From positions 43,762,590 through 43,826,589 of the forward strand of contig NC_082601.1 in the NCBI RefSeq assembly GCF_030936135.1: DNA of 64,000 nucleotides. Direction: 5' to 3'. The notes beneath the pieces were generated by a model. That model was not told the DNA's origin. It saw nothing but the letters and a program-made list of their open reading frames with translations, and searched no databases. Below are positions 1-14,082 of the stretch, one piece after another (position 1 is the stretch's first letter; every line of letters begins with the position of its first letter). Origin of the DNA: Gavia stellata (lineage: Eukaryota > Chordata > Aves > Gaviiformes > Gaviidae). The position numbers and the translations under genes are program-made.

Positions 1-141
1 TCCTGGTTTTGTTTTTCCTATTTTCTCCCCTCCTGATGCAGGGAGGGGAGCGAGCCAGTAACAGTGTGGGTGCTTGGCTGGTGGCTGGAGTCAGGCCACC
101 ACAACAGAGTAAGGATATGCTTGAGAAAAACACAGACATAG

Positions 142-3100
142 GGCTTTGAATGAAAACTTTCTGGCTTTGAAAAGAGAATTGCTGTTTCTGCACAGCACCT
201 CGGAGGCCACTGTGGAGGAACTTCTGACTGAAGTGATGGGGGAGAGCCTCAGACAAGTGGCTGGAAGCGTGCTTAGTGCAGAAAAGGAGCGTGTCAAAGA
301 AGAAAGGCGCAGAGTGGAGGAAGAGAGGTGAGTTGCTGCTTTGGCTATGGGGCAGGGTGGGCTGTATACACCCTTAGTTGATGTAATGATACCTGGTGCC
401 AACCTGAGTCCTTGCAAATGGGCTCAGGCCCTGTGTCTTTCTGCCATGCTGACAGCACTCTGTTTGTCTCACCTTGAACTGCCCTGGGATCTTGCAAACA
501 GGCCATCCCTTTTGTGTTCTTGGGTGACCTGCTAGTTAGTATTTGGTGACCTCACAGAGCCACTGTGAAAATGGTGGGTGGGAATTTGGGGAACTTTTAT
601 TCACCCAGAGGTTCCAGAGAGGGAGATGTATCCGGCCCTGCTGTACGCAGGAACTTTTACTTCCGAGTGAGCTACTTGTCTGTACCTTACTGGGGTAAGA
701 ATAAAATAACCCTATTGTTGCCTGTATTTTTGAGGGAAACCTGCCTCCATGCAAAGCTGTTTATCTTTAGAGAGAAACAAGGTAGTGGGAACTCAATTTT
801 AGGCAAATTAACTGTCCAACGCTGTGTGTAGCGCTTACGTAACTAAGCGGCAGGTTTGCCAGTGTAAATCTTTTCACTTATGTAAATCTTGCCACTCTTG
901 TCATGCCACTTCTATAAATCTTTTCTCTGTCCTTCTAGGCAAAAGCAGGAAAGAGAACAGTTAATAAAGCAGTTGAGCCAGTTGGTGGGTATGGAGTTAA
1001 TGGAAGAAGTAATAAAGGAGAGTGTTCAAGAAGTTTCAGCCAATGAGTTAAAGTACGTACAACATACTGTATGTTACACTTTGCTGTAGGATGCTTTCCT
1101 AAGGTTAAGAATTTTGTTAGAGAGTGATGGGCTTCTTGCTTCGCCTTCTCTGAGTTAATCTTCAATAAGCTGCTTTGAAGAGAGGGTGGGTGTACTTGAT
1201 CGTACAGTGGGCTGCCAGTTTGCAGTCGCACTGTGTCAGGCAGTAGCGGTCCTCCCGGGTGGAGGGAATAGAGGCTTTGTCTAGGACAAGGCTACCCTGT
1301 GTGCTTATTTTTCTTCTGACTCCCTTACAGCTCAACTGTGGGCTCTCTTGTAGACTCTTCTTTGGAAGCCCATGATCAGTGTAAAACTTGAATGACTTCT
1401 GACATATTACAGGTCTTATTTAGAAGGGGCATAGAGCACAAGTGTGGAAAATCCCTCCCCTTTGCTAAATGTGATGCTTTTCCCTGTTTGCACCTCAGCT
1501 AATTGTATTGGCGTTTGCTTGCAGTCTTCACCTCACTAGAGGTCTTGGTTTGTTTCATTTTGCACTAGATGTGCCTTAGAAAGAGACCAGCAAGCCCGTA
1601 TTGCCCGGTGTTCAGAAGAAGTCTGTGGTCACATCATGGACCTCTTTCTGGAGGATGAGATTTTCCAGATTGCTAAGGAAACCCTTCAGGAGCTCCAGTG
1701 TTTCTGCAAGTACTTGCAACGGTGAGTTGCCACCCTGTGACACAACTGCTTTCCTTGGGAGCATTGACAAGGAGTGGTTAATAGAGTTTGAACTAAGCTG
1801 TCTGGTTGTGTTCTTTTTGCTGTTGTCTTGTCTCCACTATAAGGGTAGACTTGCAGTCTTCTTAGAGGCTGGTAATAAGTTATTCAGCTCTATGAGGGAA
1901 AGGGAGCACACCTCATCAGAGTCAAGTAATGAGCTTGATAGGAGATTTCAGCTTCATTCTATCTGAAAACTTGTAAGAATTTCTCCTTGTATTCTTTCTG
2001 TTGGGTGCTTGTTTTTCTGGATGTGCACTAATTCAGTAGCTGTTGTAGTGCTCCAAGGCAGAGATCCATTTCCCCCTGTGCTGTGCTGCCCCAGTGCAGC
2101 CAGGTTGAGATGTTTCAGGTGGCATTTCTCACCACTGAAGAGGAAGCAGCAGGCTAGTCTCTTTTCTCTGGAGCACCTTCCCTTGCAGAGTTCTTCCTGT
2201 CCTAAAATTGAGGTCATGTGTCTCTTCAGGGCATGTGTAAATAGGCTTCAGTGCAATAGGGACAACTAAGGAGGAGCCTAAAGATACGTCAAACAAGTGT
2301 ACGTGCAGCAGTCAAGAAAATTGGATGATGCAGGAATATTTTTATAAGCCCTAAAAATACCTGAGGAAATGCAACAAAAGGTTTTTAATTCATAAATTGG
2401 CATTTTTGTGTTATAATACTATTGGGTGCCACCCATTTTGAATCATTTGATCATAGGAAGATACACAAACATCTAATGATAAAGGCCTTATTGTATGTTC
2501 TCTCCTTGTTGATGAATTTGCCTTTTTAAAAGTTCCTTAAAAACAGAACAAGAAAAAAAAGCGTACCTTTCTTACTGCAATAGATGTAGCAAAACTATTT
2601 TCAGCAAGTGCTTGAGATACCAGAAAAGCTTTCTAATAAATCATATGTAAAATGCTATATGTGCTAGGCATAGAATCATTTAGATTGGAAAAGACCTTTA
2701 AGATCATCAGGAAGGAAAACTATGCTTGAACTTTTGCCTGGGGAGCACAGGACAAGGCACAGCCCAGCTGAGGAAGGGATGAGATGGAAGAGGGGCAATC
2801 CTGCTTCCCTCCTGTGATCTGTCTGGCCACTGAGAGCAAGTGCAGCTTGCAGCTCTGTTTGAGCTGTGACCTTGTGGCTGTGTGCAGAAATACAGCCTGA
2901 GCCTGCTGCACCCCTGACATGCACCACCTCACACTCGCCGCTGAGCAAACTGACTTGTGGGGTGTTTGAGAGCCCAATCCAGGTTGAAGAGCAAAGATGA
3001 AAAAACCTGTTTGGTCTGCAGAAGAGTTTATTAATGTGACCTATTTATTCTCTTCCAAAGGTGGAGGGAGGCAGTGGCAGCTCGAACAAAGTTGAAACGT

Positions 3101-6100
3101 CAAATGAGGGCATTTCCAGCTGCTCCCTGTTGCACGGATCCAAAAAATAAACTGAAAGCACTGTCCCCCAGTGCAGAGTGGCCTATAGCCATGGAGAACT
3201 TGTGCAAGAGAATTGTAAACCTGGGGAACGGAGGAAAGCTGGGAATCTCTTGCACGAGGTAAGGATACTTCTAGTGATGGCAGTTGGCAATCTGGTTGAT
3301 TTTTGGAAAGTAAGTTACAAAGTAGCCCTCTTATTCCATTGTGAACGTTAATTGTTTTGCAAAACTGTTTGTTCATAAATACCCCTAAAAAGGCCCTTTC
3401 TTTACAAATGCTGTGACAAAGACTGAAAATCCAAATAAATCCTTCTTCTATTAACAGCAGCTTTATAAAGTGTCTGCAGTACTTCTCAGGTCTTGCTCTT
3501 TCTTAAATTTGGTTAAAGTACCTGTTTTATACCAAAAATTACAACCAAGAATATTTTATTTCCAGATTGAATTGGCTGAGAAACAAGACAGCGCATGAAA
3601 TAAAAGTTCAGCACTTTTGCCAGCTATTGTTAAGGTACACTGGCATTTGATCCTTGTTTTCTTTCTAAGCAAATTGTAACGTAAATAGCAGAGATCTCGA
3701 AAATGTCAGTAATGAATGGCAAATCATAATCATGTGTCCGCTTACTTCTAGAAGTATTTTCCGGATGAGGGAAACTGGAAGATAAATACATGAAAGTGTT
3801 AAGCCATCTGATCCTATTGCTGTGGATGTAACTTTAAGGATCTGATGGATGTTATGGGGTTTTATTTGTACCTGGGTGGGATGGTGCCTGGGATGGGGTG
3901 TAAGGGGAGAGGAGTAAATGAGCTGTTACCAGCCTGGCTTGTGGCATGAAGGGGTTGATCTAGATGCTTAAAGTGCAGCGGGAGGTCTACCTTCTCATGG
4001 CTGGTCATGCACTCTAGCAGCCTGTGTGTTTATTGGAGCAGGGTACTGAGGCAATGTGGAAGTGAAGTAATAACACATGTGGTCCCATAATCCCCGAAGT
4101 AAGGCTCATATAACAGATTTAGCAGCTGTAATTCTTGAAGGCATCTGATCTGTGGTGAAATAGATAGGCCACAGATCTAAAGAATTAGCCCTAATTTTGG
4201 ACTGTTTGAACTGGACAGTAGCTACTTACAGTATTGTAACTTGTTCAAAGCAAGAACAACATTCCCCAGGTGGGAATGATCACTAGGGGGTCTTTCACCA
4301 GCTTCTGTCTCTCTCTTTAAGTGATTTAGCTTGGACTCCCCTGGATCTTGTCTCGTTAATCGCTGAACATCTTCCAGTTCAACAAGAACAGGTTTTTTGG
4401 AAGGTACTGTTGGTTTTGCCAAGCGATGAGGAATATGCGGAGGGTGATCCCAACAGGTAAGTAAAAGTTGATTGCTGGGTCCCTTTCTCACACAGGGCAG
4501 TCAAATAGAAGAGTAATAGTATATAGTTCTTGATATATATGTTTTTCCCATACCATGTCAAATTTCCAGTTTGGTTTTTTTTTTCTCCAGAGCACTCTAA
4601 AGAGTATAGCTGTAATTTATTACAGTGGTCTTTGTCTTCTCCTGACATTGTTCATTGAATTCCTTTTGCTCATACTGAAAACAGAAAACCTTGAGATATG
4701 TAGCAGTGTGGAGAATTTCAGGACATTTAACAGCTATTTAGCAAAATCAAAGCAATATGAAGGTTGGCGTTATGATAGATTGTGATGTCTTAGAGGTGTT
4801 GGTGCTAAAACTCTAAAATGCCATTTTTTAGAACAAAACAAAAACCCCAAAAACCCACTCTTTCTTCTTTGCTAGGGTACTGGTGGATTGGTTGAAAGCC
4901 AAATTTATGGGAGACGAAAGCTGGGAGAAAAATGCTTCAGATACAGAAGGTAGAATTCAAACACTGACGCTATTTAGTTCTCCTGGCACGCAAGGGAGCG
5001 GAAGCATTAAAGTCAGTGTGTGTATAAAGGTAAGTGAGAACAATTTTGTGATACCTAACAGGCCATAAAAGCAGGGTGTGCTCTTTTCCAGTGGATGTTG
5101 TGCGGAGGCTTTTCACGCTGTGTCCTGTCAGATGGAGGGAGGTGATACTGGGAGGGATGGGGTTGTTGAAGAGGTCTGAAAAAAGATGGATTTTGTCCTT
5201 GTTTCCAGTCAACCGAGTAAATACCTGCCTAAATACAGTGCAATAGTTAGAACCTCAGTCCTCTCAATTCCTGATGCCAGATCAGGTGCTGAATTGCACT
5301 TTTGTGCTCACCTGCATCTATTGGACACTTCTGTCTAACAACTCGTCTTGGGATTTGTAGAGCTCCTGGTAACGAATGTCAAAGCTGAATGCTAATGATA
5401 ATAAACTGCAGATTTCAGTATGAAAATACCTTTGTTTAGCTTTAGCTACATTACTGTTGTCATCTTTGTAACTTCTATAGGTGGTACATGGTGCGCTGTC
5501 CGACGCTGAGCTTGATACAGCTGAGATGCAAAAAGACTTGCTTGGAACCAGCGGTCTCATTCTTCTCCTGCCCCCTCGAGTTAGGAGTGAAGATGTTGCA
5601 GAAGATGATGTTTATTGGCTTTCAGCTTTGCTGCAGTTGAAACAGTTGCTTCAGGCCAAACCTTTCCACCCAATAGTTCCCCTGGTGGTTCTAGTCCCCA
5701 GTCAGGAAGAGGAGGCCACAGAGAAAGAAGTAGAAGAAGGTACGTGATTATTTCTGTGCCTTGAAAAAACAACGTGAATGTTTAGGGCTGCCCCAAGTAG
5801 AACTGTCCTGGCTAGTGCAGTCTCTCAAATACAGTGTCGAGTAAAGGGAGAGACTCTGAAGTACAGTACTTTTCAAAGCATTGCTAGAAATCCAGAGGCC
5901 TTAAGAACTGATCAATATGGAAAGAAATTAATTTTCTTTTGGCTTCCGGTTTTCCTTTGCACATGGTATTTGATCCTGAGAGTCTGGGGGAAAGATGGAG
6001 GAGAGAAGTGATGCTGTGAATGTATGCAGAGTGTGAGACTAGGTTAGAGTAGGAGATACGCAGAGAAAGAACGAATGGGTATATGGCGGGTTTTCTTATT

Positions 6101-9100
6101 TTTAAGGTTTGATGCTGCAGGACTTGATTTCAGCCCAGCTTATTTCAGACTACACCATTGTTGAGCTCCCAGGTTCTATCAATGACTTACAAGGCACCAG
6201 AAGGGTAAGAACAGCAACTTAAAACATGAAGAGATGCTTGACTGGTTCATCATTAACCTGTCTTAACAATAATTCCTTATAAGACTTAGTAATTATGTTC
6301 TCAGTAGCATAAATTGCAACTGTATATTGTGTAATGGGATGCTTTTTCTGTTATCGTAGCTTGTGTTCAGAAAGCTCTCGTGCCAGCTTTTTCACACACC
6401 TGAATTTGCTGGAGTCCAATACTTGTTAATAGTGACTCCAATGTCAGCCAGAACTATTCTGATATTAAATATTTCTGCTACTTTTCCATTATTTGTGACT
6501 GTTCTGCTTTTTAAATGACTATAGATCAGTGGCATTTGCTACATAAAAGATAGTTACTTCTGTATAATATTGAAAACTGCACTGAGACCAGGATACGTGG
6601 TAAATCCATTCTTGTTTGTGGTGCCTGTATTGACTAGCAAGGGTACAGTTGCCACATAACAGACGAATGCTAGTGGTGGGTAAGCCTTCGTACCCTTAAG
6701 CTGCCAGTCCTAAAATGCAAAGGACCCTTTGTAGCTCTTCTAGCTGCTCTAAGATCACCCAGTATTACTCCATCTTGGTGGATGAGAATGAGGGATGCCT
6801 CTGTCCTCTCACATACGCTGAGAAGGATTGTATGAATCTCTCTCCTTGACAGCCTCCAGACTCCAGCCTCTCCCCTTGCCCTTCCATTTGCTGTGTGCTT
6901 GGGAATAGTGGCCTGGAGACTAATCAGAAAGCCATGATGGAAAATTATACTTACACGTCTAAAATAGCTTTTTGTGGATGAGTCACAGCAGGGTGGGTTG
7001 GAGAGGGTAATGACGAAGAGAGGCCAAGCTGACTCAGACCAAAACCAGCTTCAGCCCAGTGTTCCTTTCTCATGATATCTGAAGGTGCCTAGGGAAGAAG
7101 GTGAGAACAAGACAAGCCCAGAGCGATGCTCCCCCCACAAACCCTGACAGCTTGCATCTCTTTGCAGTTCAGGAACTGCCAGGATCAGACATGGCTTCTC
7201 TGGGTATAGTCACCCTGGACTAATTTCTGTGAATCTGTCCAATTTCTCCCACATAAGTTTTTGGCATCCTCAGCATCCTGCAGCAGGGAGTTCCACAGTA
7301 CAACTGTACCTGGTGTGAATAGCCTCTTTCTGTCTGTTCCCAAGCCTGCTGCATGTAAATTTAGTTTATGACCACGTAGTTAGAGAATTACTGTTGCAAA
7401 TACCTGGATAATGATGGTTGATTTATTTGTATTTTGCTCCATAGTATCTTGAATACTGTTATGTCAAACTTAGGGTCGCAGGATTGAATCCTTTGTGTCC
7501 TGATCACTGCAGAGCAGTTCCAACCACCCATGTTTTGTGTGTCATAGATCTCTGCGGCTGTGGGCTGGCTGGTTTCCCAGTGCCCTAATTCCCTTGAGCT
7601 CTGCAGTCAGACCCTTCGGGAGTATATTGAGGATGGGATTGATGGTGAATTTGGCAAGCGCTTCTACCATGACTGGAAGGAGAGGCGTTTAGCTGGCCTG
7701 CCATCTCAGGAGCCTGGGGTCATCATAGAGCTGTACAACAGCGTGCTGCAGTTTCTTTCGGACGTGGCATCCTCAGAGCACCTTTGTGACTTGTCTTGGC
7801 CTGTTACTGAGTTTTCAGAGCCTGGGGGTAACAAGCTGTTGCCCCACCTGCAGTGGAACATGGCTGATCACCTGGCCTGGCTGAAGAAAGCTGTGCTGTC
7901 CTTCCAGATCCCGTACCTAGATCTGCCTCCATTAGGTGGTATGTACTTCATTCTGTGGTATCCTCTTGGTGGCACATCATTCTCTCTGATGTCTGTAAGG
8001 TGGGTAGTTTGGCTCTGTCACAAATCCCTGTAACTTTTTTTCCATAGCTCCTTGGCATCCTGTTTGCTGCATGATTTTTCAGTATGTGTCTCAGATTGCT
8101 AGTTCTTCCCATACTCAACCACTGATCCAGTCTCAAGTGGAGAATCTGCTGAGCAAAACTTACCAGAAGTGGAAAACCAGAACATCTGGGAACTCTGATA
8201 ACGATGGACCTTCTGTTGATGAGATCCCTTGGGATGATATCTTGGCAGTCTGCATTGATCATAAACTGAGGGACTGGAAACCACCCAAGCTGCCTATTGC
8301 TCCAGGTATCGCTTGTCCTTCTACAACATAGATGATGCTTCCTGCATAACTGTGTTTAATAACTTGACAGTGGTGCCTTTATGTGTGGCAGTGAGTGATA
8401 TGTAGCAGGGAGGGAGCTATAGTCTCCTCCTGTAGAATGACACTGTGCTTACTGCACATCTTTCTGCTCTTTGGAGTGTGTATTTAGTGTTGATTGTGAC
8501 TTGACTTGAACTTGTGATTAAAAATTTTGGTTTTGTGTGGAGGAATATGGTCAGAGTCTTTCAGCCCTCCTCTCCCAGTAGGAGAGGGTTTACATTCAAC
8601 CGAAGGCCAAGAGTTGATCCCTCAGAAGTCATGTAAGCTCAGGTCAGCTGAGATGGCAGGCTGCTGCTGTTAATGAGTATGTCTCTGGTTCTGTTTGCTT
8701 TCAATTTCAAATGCGTGGCGGTTTTTTTGGTGCCCTGTTTGGCTTAACTATGGGGAGCCTCTTTTAATGAAACGACTGCTTAACCCATTGAACAGTTAAC
8801 TTGGATGCACTAGGATTTTTAAAATTAAGATAAAGCAGCATCTCACAGTCTTTCCCAGTAATCTGGTATCTGTTGAACAGTAAGTCAGCTCAAGAAGGCG
8901 CCTTTTTACATGCAGATTACAACTTAAACCTACTTGAAAGTGAACGCACAATTTTTCCTCAAGTTGGCTTTTTAATACTGGGCTTTTCTTCTGAAGGGAA
9001 AAATCTGTTCTAATAATAAACGTTGGGATTGGGTTTATTCACAGAAGCAGTAAGTGAAGATGGTGAGATTCGTGTGTACTTCTTCAAGGAGCATTTAAAG

Positions 9101-11849
9101 AACTTCGTTCTCCCTCTTTCATGGGAACAAGCCAGACTGCGCACGCAGGAGGAGATCCGGCAAGGCCACGAGAGGTGAGGTGGCTGCTGGCACTGCCTGT
9201 GGGAGTAGCATTCAGCTGTCTGTTGTGCCATCAGAGTTGCTTGGTGAACTCCAAGGAGGTTGCTCGGGGCCTTTATGATGAACATATAGTGCTGTCATGA
9301 TGCTGAAAACCAGCACATGGCATCCGGCCAGAACATGCTTGTGTGCATCTCCTCGAAATGATGTACAAGGGTGTGCTGAAACAGGGTAGTAAGTAGGTTT
9401 TATTTCTGCAGGGTTACTCAGCTCTCAAAGAAATGGATTGCTTGGGGAGTGCTTAAAGTGTTATAAGTGGAGAAATTAACTTTTGCTAAAGAAAACGCTG
9501 CTGAGGTTTTGGAATTAGGCTTGTACTCTAGGTACAGAAAGCAAGGAGGAAAAACAGTGTGAGGTTGGGGAACAGCACAGAAATAAATCATGAGCATGCC
9601 CTTTATTTAATAGTGCCCCCTCCCTTACATTCACCTTCAGTTGCAGCCTGGACCTGACAGATGAATTACATGTTAGATGATTTGCAGATTTACTCTTTGG
9701 TAATTGCATGTTAATTTTGCAGCATTTTGAATTCAAAAGGAGGCTTTGTCCCCAACTTGTGGGAAGACATCAGGGAATTCCCACTGCTAAGAGAAAATGC
9801 TAGAGGTTGAGGGGGGAGGGGAGGGTGCCTTAGTGCTGTGTGGCATTAAAGTATTTGAGATCTCAAGAGTCTAGCTCACTTCCCTAGCCTTGTTCAGAGT
9901 GAAGCCAGTCTCTCTTCCCTCTTGGAAGCTTAGCTGCTGCCCTGCTGTGTAACAGGAGATGTTGGGTAGGTACCTTTCTCTGGGGTGAATCCCAGCCCCC
10001 TGTCAGATTAGTTCCTCCCAAATCCCATGCACAGATGGTGGTATGTTGAACCCTGGTACAAGGGAGTTGTATCTCCAAATGATCAATTCTTACTCTCTGC
10101 TATTTCCAAACTTCAAGCCAGTAGGGAAAAAACAACATGCTCATATCAATTTCTGTGCTTTTATTTGTTTTGGTTTTTTTTTTCCTCCCCCCCTCAGGTC
10201 AAGGGTAAAGTCTCCCAACTCTTTTAAGAAACCCTATAGCATCTCTGTGATGCCAAGTCAATATGGTTCTGGCATGAGCATGCTATCAGGTCAAGAAAAG
10301 AGCATTCCCAGTGCAGATGAATTCACAGACACAGCCTCGGCCCCAGAGCTTCTCTCAGAGCGTCTGTTGGCGCAGTTGCAACTGGAGAAAATAGAAAGCA
10401 GGAGGTAAGTTCTCGGAGCTGCATCCTTTCCTTGCAGCTCTGGCCCAAGGTTGTAAACAGTTTCTAACTTGTATGTGGTGGGAGGCTGAAGTCTGACAGT
10501 GCTAGGAAACAGCCTAGACTATCTCCAATTTTCTCTCGTTTCATCAAGCACATCAGTGCAATGCAGTTCCCTCCTAGCTCCTACTTGCATCACAGGAACA
10601 GTCCAGGATGGTAGAAATACTTCGAGCTTTGAGGAATGGTTGGAAACTGTGGTCAGTTAAGCCACCAAAATAAAAGCAGTGCAGTGTGTACAGTAGTCTC
10701 TGTATCCTGCAGTATCACAAATGTCTATAAAGTCCACTTTGGGATGTCAGTTTGGTACCTGTGGCAGTGCAGATCAAAAGCTTTAGTTCTTCAGCTTTGT
10801 GAGGTTGGTTTCTTGTCTTTGCTGCCTTCCCCATCAGTTGGGTGTCTTCACTCTGTGTGGCTCCCTTCTCTACCACAACCTTCTATGATGGATTTTCATC
10901 ATAGCAGTGAGGTATGTCAGACCGTGTCGGAAATGACCATGAACATCAGATCCTTCTTGGAGACGCTTCTGAACCCAAAACTCCTTGTTAACTCACTGGT
11001 TACAAGAACAAAGCTGGGCTGCAGTCTGACTGGTGTGCTTGATCTTTCTGTCCAGGTTTGAAGAACAGTTGCACCAACGTCTAGCTGAGGACATTGAGCC
11101 CCTTGGTGATTTCGTAGGTCTTCCTCTCTACCTCCCCCAGTCTCTGGTCTCCACCCCAACTGTCACCCGTCCGTTGATGAAGAGTCCCGTGTCATCTGCT
11201 CAAGAGGTAAGAAAGGGTGGTACTGAGAATTGACTGTAGGTCTGAGGAGTGCAGGTGCCAAACCTGCTGTAGTGACAAAAACTTTAGTGGGAATTACCTT
11301 GGTGTGCAGTGTTGGATAGACTTGGGAAATAAGAATTGATAAACTACACCTTGGAAATAACTTCTTTCCAGGGAGGAGAATGCTTTCTGCAGATCGGGAA
11401 TCAGAGTTCTTCACAGGTGTTAATGCTTTCTGCTGCTGGCAGGCATAATGGTATGCCTCGTGGTGCTGCACTTAACTTAGGGAATCACTGTTGTGGGTCG
11501 GCTTCCCCCAGCTAAAGGAAGGCTGGGGCAGAAATAGCAGAACACGCTATTTTTGCCTTACCTCCTCGGGTGTGGGGTGCTGACCTCCATGGTAGTTCTC
11601 AAAAGTGGGGGAACAGCCAGTGAGCCGAGAAGTTCCTTGTTGGTACTGAGTAATGCTTCTCTCTGTCTCATCTCTTTTCCTTCTGCCCAGGCTGGGAGTC
11701 AAGAGGGATGCAAGCTTTTGGTGGATGAGCTAAGCCCCACGCTGTCAGACAGACTGAAACACTTGCAACGGCTCCTCAGAGCTAACAAGGAGGGTGAGGT
11801 TGCCTCTGAGCTCCACCTATCTGCTCTGGTGGATATGGTAGATATTTGA
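142..11849 (+). CDS. MCM3AP: MCM3AP (GANP), 3' portion, 15 coding exons, incomplete at 5' end
   Basis: MCM3AP/GANP is the Sac3-type scaffold of the TREX-2 mRNA export complex at nuclear pores; its C-terminal part is the MCM3-binding/acetylating region. Exons read: ~142-327, 939-1052, 1569-1721, 3061-3258, 3566-3634, 4322-4456, 4876-5029, 5481-5739, 6107-6204, 7548-7938, 8048-8305, 9045-9174, 10198-10404, 11056-11206, 11691-11849. All junctions are GT-AG and every phase joins, giving about 886 codons to the TGA. The first exon is a charged helix ([23 protein letters not shown]), the probable centrin-interacting segment. Later recalled family landmarks include [48 protein letters not shown] and LPLYLPQ. 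The N-terminal FG and SAC3 regions lie upstream of the window. The first acceptor is uncertain because the in-frame TGA at 122 excludes the stronger acceptor at 40-41. Introns are short (as little as ~110 bp). Confidence 0.95.
2671..2710 (-). mobile_element. CR1 LINE 3'-tail fragment
   Basis: About 40 bp in the MCM3AP intron read as the reverse complement of the CR1 3' end (AGAATCATTTAGATTGG, then AAAGACCTTTAAGATCATC). No flanking CR1 body is recognisable. Confidence 0.75.
7200..7480 (-). mobile_element. Old, degraded CR1-like LINE fragment
   Basis: Intronic sequence matches, at low identity, the conserved 3' part of old CR1 elements read backwards: GCAGGGAGTTCCACAG, then a GTGTGAA...TTTCTGTCTGTT stretch and AAGCCTGCTGC. 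The order of motifs is the same as in the younger CR1 copy at 23.3 kb. The ends are approximate. Confidence 0.5.
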
Positions 11850-13262
11850 GCAGAGCTGAGATACATGTGCAGACCGAGAGACTTGGTGAAGAAATCCAGA
11901 TCCGGGTGATTGAACAGATAAGTTCCTGGGGCATGTTCCAGGAAAAAGCAGGTGTCCTCCTGGGAGAAGAACACAGAGCAGACCTGGGGCCCGGGCCCTT
12001 CTCATGTGGCTGCCTTCCACAGAGATGGCGTGTTGTGGCTCCCTGTGTCCCTTTGGCCCGTTGCTGAGCTCTGGCTGGTCTGGGCCTCCCTCCTTTTCTG
12101 CTTCACAAGCATGGAGACAAGTCAAATCGTTTTCTTGGAAAGCCTTATATTGACACTTTGGTCATTTTTCTTTCTACCAGCTCTCATTGTGGGTAAATGT
12201 AGCTTCACTAGGAGAAAGCTATAAGGTAGCAGGAGCCCCTGGGAAGGTCAGAGCAATTGCTTTCCATAGTCACAGTCCCGAGATGTTCCAGCTCTGCGCC
12301 TGCTTGCTTCGTGCAGAAGCTACCTCACAGCAGCACTGTGGTTTGAAGTTGCTGTTTTGCAACTGTTCTGTCTGACTGTTCTGTCATTCTCGAGTCGGTG
12401 CAGTGCTTGGCCATGTTTTGTACTTAATGATGCTCAGTGCAAATCCAGAAGAATTTTTGTGCTGCTGGGCCCAAGTTTTATTGTATTGAATATTTACGGC
12501 ATTAAAACCAGATGAGTTGCTTATTCCACAGATTAGTTGTCATGCTGGAAAGCAGGACACTTTCTTCAGTCTTCTGTAAACAGCTATGGAGAAATGATTT
12601 TCCTTTTTTGGAAGAGCAGATTACCTGCATTCTCCAGTATTTAAAAAGCTGTGGCTTTGGAAGTTGAAGACCTTTGTTTCTAGTTTAATACTGATTCCCA
12701 GTAAATAGTAGGAAGACGTACTTCATGTCTGCAGTACTCCTGTACAAGTCATCTTCTTTTCTAATACAATAGCAGCAGATTTTTCTCAGACAGAAACTTC
12801 TGCCTGGTGGAATAAAATTACTGCAGCTTCGGCAGTAAACACTGATTATCTTGCCTGCCAGAGACCAGTTGTCTGACTTGCTTCTAATTTCATTTGAAAT
12901 TCTCAATAGTCCAAAACTCAGCTGCCTTCCAAAAAAGTAATTTTATAGTTGGGTTTTTTTATAGCATTTATATTATTTCTCTTAAATCTAGAATAGCAAT
13001 AGTAGCTTGATACTAACTTGAAATAAGAGATTTAAACTGAAGAAATGATGCTTTGAGGCTGTTCACACTTTTGTTGGGCTGAGTTGTGTTAACTTTGACT
13101 GGTTGCGTGCAAAGCGAAGCCTGTGTGCTGCTCTCCGCTAAGCTTTACCCCAGTGCTGCCGTTGGTCTTCTCACTTTACCTGGAATTCCCCTGTAAAAAC
13201 CCAAAACTGTTTTGGGACGCGGTTCACACCGTCTGCTGTAAATGTGTTTTGTACCTAATAAA
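11850..13262 (+). other. MCM3AP: MCM3AP 3' untranslated region
   Basis: After the stop codon no further coding exon is seen for about 1.4 kb. AT-rich, non-repetitive sequence runs to an AATAAA. An ATTAAA at 12,501 is a possible earlier polyadenylation signal. The extent is inferred from these signals only. Confidence 0.6.
13257..13262 (+). promoter_or_regulatory. Polyadenylation signal AATAAA, probably MCM3AP
   Basis: Canonical AATAAA downstream of the MCM3AP stop and just before the sequence turns GC-rich and tRNA-bearing. It is the last good signal before the tRNA block. Confidence 0.55.
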
Positions 13263-13517
13263 TTTTTGGTGGCTTGAAATGTGCCATCGCCTCCTTGCTG
13301 TGCCAAAGCTCCTGCTACAGGATGCTCTCGATGTGTGCTGCTTTATTTAATCCATGTATGTAAAATAGCCAGGTTTGCCAGCCTGGGGGGGGCAGCGGTG
13401 CTGTAGAGGCTGGTCTCGCTCCCTGGCAGCCCCCCCCCATGCCTTCTTGCTCCAGGATCTCCTTCGCTGCGGCTCCGGGACGCGGTGGGGAGAACTCGGG
13501 GGCGGCAGCAAAAATCC

Positions 13518-13599
13518 CGACGAGGGTGGGATTCGAACCCACGCGTGCAGAGCACAATGGATTAGCAGTCCATCGCCTTCACCACTCGGCCACCTCGTC
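13518..13599 (-). tRNA. tRNA-Ser (GCT)
   Basis: 82 nt on the minus strand with Ser-type long variable arm; anticodon loop CT-GCT-AA, T loop TTCGAAT, closed acceptor stem GACGAGG/CCTCGTC. A run of five T follows on the transcribed strand (A run at 13,510-13,514). Outermost member of a mirrored quartet. Confidence 0.96.
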
Positions 13600-13710
13600 C
13601 CGCCCCGCGCCGCCCGCGGCCCCGCCCCTCCGCGTCGCCCGTACCTCTGCGTGCGCCGCCTGTAGCCGCGGCGTGGCCGCTGAGGGCCCGGCCCGGCGCG
13701 CTTTGCTGTC

Positions 13711-13783
13711 GCCCTCTTAGCGCAGCCGGCAGCGCGTCAGTCTCATAATCTGAAGGTCCTGAGTTCGAGCCTCAGAGAGGGCA
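13711..13783 (+). tRNA. tRNA-Met (CAT), elongator
   Basis: 73 nt, nearly identical to the vertebrate elongator tRNA-Met. Begins GCCCTCTTAG, anticodon loop CTCATAA, ends CTCAGAGAGGGCA. T run at 13,788-13,792. Initiator-specific features (AGCAGAG start) are absent. Confidence 0.96.
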
Positions 13784-14009
13784 GCGCTTTTTGCCGCCCG
13801 GCCTGGCGGCGGGTAGCCAGCTACCGCGGGGCGGCTGCGGCGCCGGACCGGCCTTTTTGCAAGGCCGCCTCGCCGCGGCGGGGAGGAGCGGGCCCTGGGG
13901 CGCGGGGGTGGACGGGGCTGGGCCCACCGCAGAGCCCCCTCACTCGCGGGGCAGCAAAATGGCGGCCCACCCGCAGCTCCGAGCAAGGCGGGGCGGCAAA
14001 AAAAAGCAC

Positions 14010-14082
14010 TGCCCTCTCTGAGGCTCGAACTCAGGACCTTCAGATTATGAGACTGACGCGCTGCCGGCTGCGCTAAGAGGGC
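14010..14082 (-). tRNA. tRNA-Met (CAT), elongator, inverted partner
   Basis: 73 nt on the minus strand with the same sequence as the copy at 13,711-13,783, facing it across 226 bp. Followed on its own strand by eight T (A run 13,998-14,005). Confidence 0.96.

Noticed and set aside
42-141. Strong acceptor at 40-41 as start of the first MCM3AP exon
   Set aside because: An in-frame TGA at 122-124 precedes the conserved coding sequence, so the exon must begin after it despite the weaker acceptor at 140-141.
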